From positions 1 to 64,000 of the forward strand of contig CAXMQS010000031.1 in the NCBI GenBank assembly GCA_964195995.1: DNA of 64,000 bases, in the 5' to 3' direction. This DNA is from CAXMQS01 sp964195995 (lineage in GTDB: Bacteria; Actinomycetota; Acidimicrobiia; Spongiisociales; JAOTWH01). The notes beneath the pieces were generated by a model. That model saw only the letters and a program-made list of their open reading frames with translations, had not been told where the DNA came from and searched no databases. Below, piece by piece: positions 59,253 through 64,000 of the stretch. The position numbers and the translations under genes were made by a program. Every line of letters starts with the position of its first letter. Within the stretch, counting starts at the first letter, position 1.

Positions 59253-60104
59253 ATGTTTCGACTGATAGCGGCACTGCTGGCGACGTTGAGTCTGATGGCG
59301 GCGTGCGGGGACACGGCGACGACCACCTCCGCGCCGGCTCCGCTCACGACAGCAACGACGGCCGTCACAACCACCGCCGGGCCCGCAACGACCGAGCCGG
59401 CGCCGACGGTGACCACAACGGCTCCGACAACCGCGGAGCCGACAACGACCGCTGCCACCCCGCTGCCGACAACAACGCTGGCCGGTCCATCGGCCGCCGA
59501 TGACCTGGCTGCCTTCTTTGTCGCCGCCGAGCGCCTCGACGTCGAGATCTCTGAGGCGGCGACGCTGTTCAACGCCGGCTTCGACGCCGACGCCGGCACT
59601 CTGAGCGTCGCTGCCCAGAACGCCATCGCCGCACTCAGCACGGCGCCGAGCACCGCTGTTATCCCTGCGGGACTCGATGTTGATCTGGAGACGGCGGTGC
59701 TCGCCGTCTACGCCGATCTCGAGAGCCGCATCGCCGCCCTCGACGGGGGCGGCCGCTACCTCAACTTCCCGCCCGGAGTCGAGCCGGACGTCGAGTTCAC
59801 GATGCTGTGCCTCGGCCTTGGCAGTGACTCCAACGCCCGATTCGATGATGACCTGGCTGCCGCCAGAACGCTCGCCGCTCGCTCACCACGACCCACTGTC
59901 GCCGACGACTCGGCGGAGGCAGGAATCCTGGCGGTACGCATCGAGACCATCCGCAGCATGAACTGGGGATGCGACAGCTGCGGCGGCGTTGTGATCACCG
60001 ACCCCATCCCCGTCGACTGGGAGGGCCAAACCGTGGTGGACGGCGTTGGGTTCGACTCCACCTTCGTCGGGGACGGCTGGGACATCCTCATCTACGCGTG
60101 CTGA
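59253..60104 (+). CDS. Thr-rich-linker lipoprotein of unknown function
   Basis: From ATG 59253, with GGGAGG six bases upstream, the 283-residue protein has a lipoprotein signal (LATLSLMAACGD), a Thr/Pro linker of about 60 residues and a mainly helical domain, ending with a Cys-containing tail (GCDSCGGVV). I do not recognise the domain. Confidence 0.7.
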   Translation: MFRLIAALLATLSLMAACGDTATTTSAPAPLTTATTAVTTTAGPATTEPAPTVTTTAPTTAEPTTTAATPLPTTTLAGPSAADDLAAFFVAAERLDVEISEAATLFNAGFDADAGTLSVAAQNAIAALSTAPSTAVIPAGLDVDLETAVLAVYADLESRIAALDGGGRYLNFPPGVEPDVEFTMLCLGLGSDSNARFDDDLAAARTLAARSPRPTVADDSAEAGILAVRIETIRSMNWGCDSCGGVVITDPIPVDWEGQTVVDGVGFDSTFVGDGWDILIYAC

Positions 60105-60199
60105 CGGGGCGCAGCCCTTCGTCGGGCCGCATGCCGGTGTCCCAAGGTCCTAAGCCTCTTGCGCCCAACAGGACCGCCTGACCAGCCTTGCCGTGAACT

Positions 60200-61462
60200 G
60201 TGGCGAGATCAAAGCGACTCCAGCCAACTCACCAGGCGACGACCCCGCCCGTCGAGACGATCATCGTCGGGGCGGGAGTCGCTGGGCTGGCCTGTGCTCG
60301 CCGCCTCCACGATGCGGGGCATCCGTTCCTCGTCATCTCGGAGAACGTCGGCGGGCGGGTCCAACGGTCGCGAGATGGTGCGGTCAACCTGGGCGCCTAC
60401 TACGTGCGGGCCGATTACACCAACGTCAATCGCTATGTCCGGCTGGGTCGTCGCATTGACCGAATGGCGCCTCAACGACACGACGAGGACAGTTCCTATG
60501 GCCTCTGGGACAGACGGCTCCTCCTTCACCTGCCCCAAGCCGGTCGCTTCTTGCGATTACTCATCGAGTTCGAGAGGCACTACGGCGACTTCCAACAGCG
60601 TTGCGTGACCATGGGCCAGCCCGCTGCGATTCGCTCTGATCCCTTGCTGCTGCGCCTCTACCACCAGCCAGCTCAGGCGTTCATCTATGAACACCGGTTG
60701 AGCCACCTCGCTCGGTGGTACCTGACGCCGTGGCTGCTCGGTACGGCGTTCGCTCCTCTGCACGCCATGACAGCCTTCCCGCTGCTGCTCGGCGCACTCC
60801 CACTTCTCGTGCCGACATACGAGTTCACTCTCAATACCGATCTGTTGATCGAAGGCTTCGCCGACAACATCGTCGCGGACACCGTGATGGGAGTGGGCCT
60901 GGCTGAAAGCAGCTACGTGGTGGACACGAGAGCGGGCTCCATGATGGCTAAACGGGTCGTGATCGCAACTCCGACCGACCGAGCACGGCAGCTCCTCGGC
61001 TTAGTCGGAGGCAAGCGCCCAGTGTCCGCCCACATGTACCAGATCGACGGAGTGTTGCGTGACGCCTACAACGGAGCCGACATTCACCTCGTTGCGGGCG
61101 ACGACTCGGTCCTGGCGATCGCCCGGCAGGCCAACGGCTCGATCCTGTGGTGCTCACGACTGCACCCGCCGGACTTCGATCGGTACTTGACCGAGTGGCG
61201 AGTCATAGATCACAAGCACTGGAATCCGGCCTTTCATATCCTCGGCAACGACCTCATCGAGTGCGAGCAAGGACCCAACCTGTATCTGATCGGCGACCAC
61301 AACATCGTCGGCCTCGAGGATGCGTACCTCACCGGCCTCTATGCCGCCAACCAGATCATCGCCAGCGCTGCCGGCCTTGAACCTCTCAACAGACCCTTGC
61401 TTGCCCTGCCACAACCGGCCCTGAGCCGCGCCTCGATCGGTGAGGGTGGGCGGATGCGATAA
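60200..61462 (+). CDS. FAD-dependent oxidoreductase (amine oxidase/NAD(P)-binding type)
   Basis: The 420-residue protein starts at GTG 60200 and has an FAD Rossmann motif IIVGAGVAGLACARRL followed by a GGRVQRS block, and a C-terminal FAD segment LYLIGDHNIVGLEDAYLTGL. The middle is rich in hydrophobic and aromatic residues, as in membrane-associated relatives such as phytoene desaturase-like enzymes. The substrate is unknown. The next gene begins eight bases after its stop. Confidence 0.75.
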   Translation: MARSKRLQPTHQATTPPVETIIVGAGVAGLACARRLHDAGHPFLVISENVGGRVQRSRDGAVNLGAYYVRADYTNVNRYVRLGRRIDRMAPQRHDEDSSYGLWDRRLLLHLPQAGRFLRLLIEFERHYGDFQQRCVTMGQPAAIRSDPLLLRLYHQPAQAFIYEHRLSHLARWYLTPWLLGTAFAPLHAMTAFPLLLGALPLLVPTYEFTLNTDLLIEGFADNIVADTVMGVGLAESSYVVDTRAGSMMAKRVVIATPTDRARQLLGLVGGKRPVSAHMYQIDGVLRDAYNGADIHLVAGDDSVLAIARQANGSILWCSRLHPPDFDRYLTEWRVIDHKHWNPAFHILGNDLIECEQGPNLYLIGDHNIVGLEDAYLTGLYAANQIIASAAGLEPLNRPLLALPQPALSRASIGEGGRMR

Positions 61463-61469
61463 TGGGACC

Positions 61470-62231
61470 ATGCGACTTGCCCTGATGCGTGCCGTACCCG
61501 ACTCCTTCACGGAGGCACTGGTCGCCGGTGACCGACCGGCCATCGACGTCGCCGAGGCGCGACGCCAACACGACACCTATCGGGCTGTGCTCGAGGAAGC
61601 CGGGTACAGAGTCAAGATGCTGCCGACGGACGAGAGCCATCCCGACTGCCCGTTCGTGGAGGACGCCGCCGTCGTCCTCGGTGATACCGCCGTACTAACC
61701 AGACCCGGGGCCCCGTCACGGCGCGGAGAAGTGCTGCCGGTCGCAGAGGCTTTGGAGTCACACCTCTCTGTCGTGGCCATCGAGGAGCCGGGCACCCTCG
61801 ACGGCGGCGACGTCATGCGGATGGGCGACGCCGTGTTCGTCGGGCGCTCGGAGCGCAGCAACGAGGACGGCATCAGCCAGCTCAAGGCAATCGCTCACGG
61901 TCAAGGGCTCACGGCGACACCGGTCGACCTCGCCGGCGTCCTCCACCTCAAGTCGGCTGTGCTGCCTCTAGATCACGAGACAGTTCTCATGGCACGTAGG
62001 CACGTGGACGAGTCTGCGTTCAACGCCTACCACGTGATCCCCAAAGCACGCGGCGAAGAGCACCTGGCCAGCGCACTGCCGCTGGCGGACGGACGAGTGA
62101 TGGTCACTGCCAGCGCCCCCCGCACGATCGCCGACCTCGAGAGCGCCGGCTACCACGTGATCGCCGTTGACACCTCGCAGTTCCAGGCTGCCGACGGCGG
62201 ACTCACCTGCCTGTCGATCCTGCTGGACTAG
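61470..62231 (+). CDS. Dimethylarginine dimethylaminohydrolase-like enzyme
   Basis: The 253-residue protein has DCPFVEDAAVV, TRPGAPSRRGE, LDGGDVM and a C-terminal catalytic Cys in GGLTCLSILLD, the pattern of DDAH enzymes in the amidinotransferase superfamily. They hydrolyse methylated arginines to citrulline; relatives are arginine deiminases. ATG 61470 is eight bases after the preceding stop, so the two genes are probably co-transcribed. Confidence 0.87.
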   Translation: MRLALMRAVPDSFTEALVAGDRPAIDVAEARRQHDTYRAVLEEAGYRVKMLPTDESHPDCPFVEDAAVVLGDTAVLTRPGAPSRRGEVLPVAEALESHLSVVAIEEPGTLDGGDVMRMGDAVFVGRSERSNEDGISQLKAIAHGQGLTATPVDLAGVLHLKSAVLPLDHETVLMARRHVDESAFNAYHVIPKARGEEHLASALPLADGRVMVTASAPRTIADLESAGYHVIAVDTSQFQAADGGLTCLSILLD

Positions 62232-62674
62232 CCGGCTTCGACGATCCTCTTCACGTTGGCGGCCGTCTTGTCCATCGCCTCCTGGGCTCGCTTGCGCATC
62301 ATCAGTGGCCACATCAAGCCCATGACGGGAGCGAGATACCACACCGGCTTGAGGTCGATCGACTGCGAAAGGCGACTTCCCGAGCCAGCGTGCGCGATCT
62401 GCATATCGAGGCGTATCTTCGCTTTGCCGTCGTCACCGTCATGTACCTGACGGGTCTTGGGCTCGAATGTTGTCACAGTCCAGGTGCTCTCCGACTTGAA
62501 TGGTGGAATGCCCCCCCGCTCTTTGTAGACATAGCCCTTCTTGACGACACCATCGCCAATGTCCACCATCTCGTCGGCCGGCTCCGCGAACTCCGAGTAA
62601 CGGGCGGGCTGCATCATCAGATCCCACACAGCTTCTGGTGGGGCAGCGATCTCGATCGAAGTCTTGACTTGCAT
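62228..62674 (-). CDS. SRPBCC (START-like) family protein
   Basis: The 148-residue protein starts MQVKTSIEIAAPPEAVWDLM, the classic first strand of the polyketide-cyclase/START-like ligand-binding fold, and ends in a long helix. A hydrophobic segment LAPVMGLMWPLMM could line the pocket or associate with membrane. GGGAGG lies before the ATG. It overlaps the convergent DDAH-like gene by four bases. Confidence 0.83.
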   Translation of the reverse strand: MQVKTSIEIAAPPEAVWDLMMQPARYSEFAEPADEMVDIGDGVVKKGYVYKERGGIPPFKSESTWTVTTFEPKTRQVHDGDDGKAKIRLDMQIAHAGSGSRLSQSIDLKPVWYLAPVMGLMWPLMMRKRAQEAMDKTAANVKRIVEAG

Positions 62675-62792
62675 TCTTCCTCCCTGGGTTGAACCCGGTC
62701 AAACATACACGAACTCCGGAAACGCGAAAGATGAAATAGACGAACCTCCTAAGGCGCTGACTCTCTCACATCCACAAAGACAGGGGAATCCC

Positions 62793-63758
62793 ATGCCCGA
62801 CAACACCGACCGCACCGCACTCGTCACTGGAGCCAATTCTGGCCTCGGGTTCGAGGCTGCCGCTCAACTCGCCGACGCGGGCTACGCCCGAGTGATCATC
62901 ACGGCACGAACAGACGCCAAAGCCGAGACGGCGCGCAGGAAACTGCAGGCACGCACCGATAGCAACATCTTCGAGCCGCTGACGCTTGACCTGGACGATC
63001 ATCAGAGCGTCGCATCGGCCGCCAAGTCGCTTGCCGAGGACAGCGGGAAGATCGACTTCCTGCTGCTCAACGCCGGCATCGCTCCGACCAAGGAGGCTTC
63101 CACGACTGCAGGCGGCATCGAGTCGACAATCGCAGCCACCCTGATCGGTCATCACCTGCTCACAATGAGGTTGCTCGAGGCGAGCCTGCTCGCAGACAGC
63201 GCCCGCATTGTGATCGCGAGCTCCGAGGCCGCACGCGGCGACGTCCCAATGATGAACCCAGTGGACGTCGACAAACTCGCTGCTGAAAGCTACGGCGGAG
63301 AGCCCGAGCCTGCCATCGAGGCCTATATGCGCGCCACCTCCCCGATCAGCTACAACGCGAATAACACGTATGCCACAGCCAAGATGTTCGCGGCATGGTG
63401 GGCAGCTGAGCTGGCAAGGAAGCTGCCAGAGGGGATGACGGTGAACGCGGTGTCGCCTGGTAGCACTCCCGACACGAACGCCGTTCGCAATGCTCCGTTC
63501 TTCATGAAGCGGATCATGCTCCCGTTCTTCAAGATCGTGCCCGGCATGTCGCATGCGGTCAAGGACGGCGCCGGTCGCTACCTCGAGGCATCACGTTTCG
63601 GTCCCGAGGTGAACGGCAAGTTCTTCGCCTCCAAGCCCAAGAAGATGACCGGACCACTCCACGAGACGCAGATGGACCACCTCGACAACCCCGCTGCCCA
63701 GCGGGCGCTGTGGAACGTGACAACCAAGGTCGCCGGCGGCGTCGGCTATCCGGCCTAG
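62793..63758 (+). CDS. Short-chain dehydrogenase/reductase
   Basis: The 321-residue protein has the NAD(P)-binding motif VTGANSGLGFEAAAQL, the structural LNAGIAPT, a catalytic Ser in VIASSEA and the active-site YATAK. Its 60-residue C-terminal extension with a hydrophobic FFMKRIMLPFFKIV stretch resembles retinol dehydrogenase-like SDRs that touch the membrane. ATG 62793 is chosen because it starts the conserved fold. Confidence 0.87.
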   Translation: MPDNTDRTALVTGANSGLGFEAAAQLADAGYARVIITARTDAKAETARRKLQARTDSNIFEPLTLDLDDHQSVASAAKSLAEDSGKIDFLLLNAGIAPTKEASTTAGGIESTIAATLIGHHLLTMRLLEASLLADSARIVIASSEAARGDVPMMNPVDVDKLAAESYGGEPEPAIEAYMRATSPISYNANNTYATAKMFAAWWAAELARKLPEGMTVNAVSPGSTPDTNAVRNAPFFMKRIMLPFFKIVPGMSHAVKDGAGRYLEASRFGPEVNGKFFASKPKKMTGPLHETQMDHLDNPAAQRALWNVTTKVAGGVGYPA

Positions 63759-63777
63759 GCAAGCCTGGAGACGACCG

Positions 63778-64000
63778 TCATCCTCCCCCGCCGGAGGGGG
63801 AGGATTTCTCGTCATCGAGTCCTCGGCGCCAGACGAGCGCCGCGAGCAGTAGCGCCCCAGCCATGACGGCGGGCACGGCGAAGATCCACACCAGACCGAG
63901 TCCGACGTTGGCACCGATGATGCAATCGGAGGCATCGACTTGGGCCTGCGTGAAGTCGTCTGGGCATTGCTCAGCTCCGGCACTGCCTACCAGCGCCGCC
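63778..64000 (-). CDS. C-terminal part of a single-pass membrane protein (5' end outside window)
   Basis: The minus strand is open from the right edge to a stop at 63778-63780 and reads AALVGSAGAEQCPDDFTQAQ, a Cys-containing segment, a membrane helix (LVWIFAVPAVMAGALLLAAL), then WRRGLDDEKSSPSGGGG. The last codons lie inside a palindromic element. The family is unknown. Confidence 0.6.
   Translation of the reverse strand, partial: AALVGSAGAEQCPDDFTQAQVDASDCIIGANVGLGLVWIFAVPAVMAGALLLAALVWRRGLDDEKSSPSGGGG
63780..63804. repeat. Single palindromic element overlapping a gene end
   Basis: CCTCCCCC-GCC-GGAGGGGGAGG is one copy of the dispersed hairpin family. It encodes the SPSGGGG tail of the minus-strand protein and may also terminate its transcript. 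Confidence 0.65.

Overview
The window reads as a high-GC, gene-dense chromosome segment of an actinobacterium, most likely an acidimicrobial-type lineage. Pointers to Actinobacteria are a Bpa-type proteasome activator with a C-terminal G-L-Y-L tail, an NAD(H)-sensing Rex repressor, a menaquinone-style geranylgeranyl reductase beside a b6f-like quinol:cytochrome c complex, a class II (B12) ribonucleotide reductase, several Thr/Pro-linker lipoproteins, and secreted enzymes carrying tandem GDWDGDG repeats. This assignment is inference; the window has no rRNA or other phylogenetic marker. I found no tRNA, rRNA, IS element, prophage or CRISPR array.

Layout. 1-5.5 kb: a giant membrane protein (3' end outside the window) with a cytoplasmic HD-GYP c-di-GMP phosphodiesterase and at least 13 Ig/cadherin-like modules outside. 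5.6-15.9 kb: a divergent respiratory island. On the minus strand are a CcoN-CcoO fusion that has lost the metal-ligand histidines, a cytochrome c and a geranylgeranyl reductase. On the plus strand are a membrane protein, a 2[4Fe-4S] ferredoxin, cytochrome b6 (with the heme-ci cysteine), a subunit IV-like cytochrome b, Rieske, a two-heme cytochrome c and a membrane protein, followed by convergent rex with a Rex-like operator. 15.9-22.5 kb: PolX, a GGDEF-EAL protein, a pilin-like protein, the proteasome activator, a GerMN lipoprotein and a HAD phosphatase. 22.5-32.4 kb: general metabolism (pirin, sugar dehydrogenase, beta-lactamase-fold hydrolase, homogentisate dioxygenase, M20 and M15 peptidases) broken by arrays of palindromic repeats. 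32.8-41.2 kb: three secreted nucleic-acid enzymes (5'-nucleotidase, ExeM-like nuclease, a further EEP enzyme), each followed by a strong hairpin. 41.2-54.6 kb: mixed metabolism, DNA polymerase IV, an MFS exporter with its divergent TetR regulator, and several short genes. 54.6-64 kb: nrdJ with a translationally coupled 71-residue protein, secreted proteins, an FAD enzyme, a dimethylargininase-like enzyme, SRPBCC and SDR proteins, and the 3' end of a membrane protein.

How the genes work together. The respiratory island looks like one electron-transfer unit in which menaquinol, and possibly reduced ferredoxin through heme ci, feeds cytochromes c. A CcoN-derived subunit that cannot bind heme or copper probably acts as a membrane scaffold. 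A 30-residue motif shared only by the cytochrome c and the cytochrome b C-terminal subunit may hold the unit together. Rex next door would tie rex, and perhaps the island, to NADH level. The 33-41 kb trio would hydrolyse extracellular DNA or RNA and release phosphate and nucleosides.

The most novel-looking items are the ligand-less CcoN-CcoO fusion, the ferredoxin plus heme-ci pairing, the shared RSAEAKAKA mini-domain, the HD-GYP/Ig fusion, and a dispersed family of paired palindromes that occurs at seven sites.
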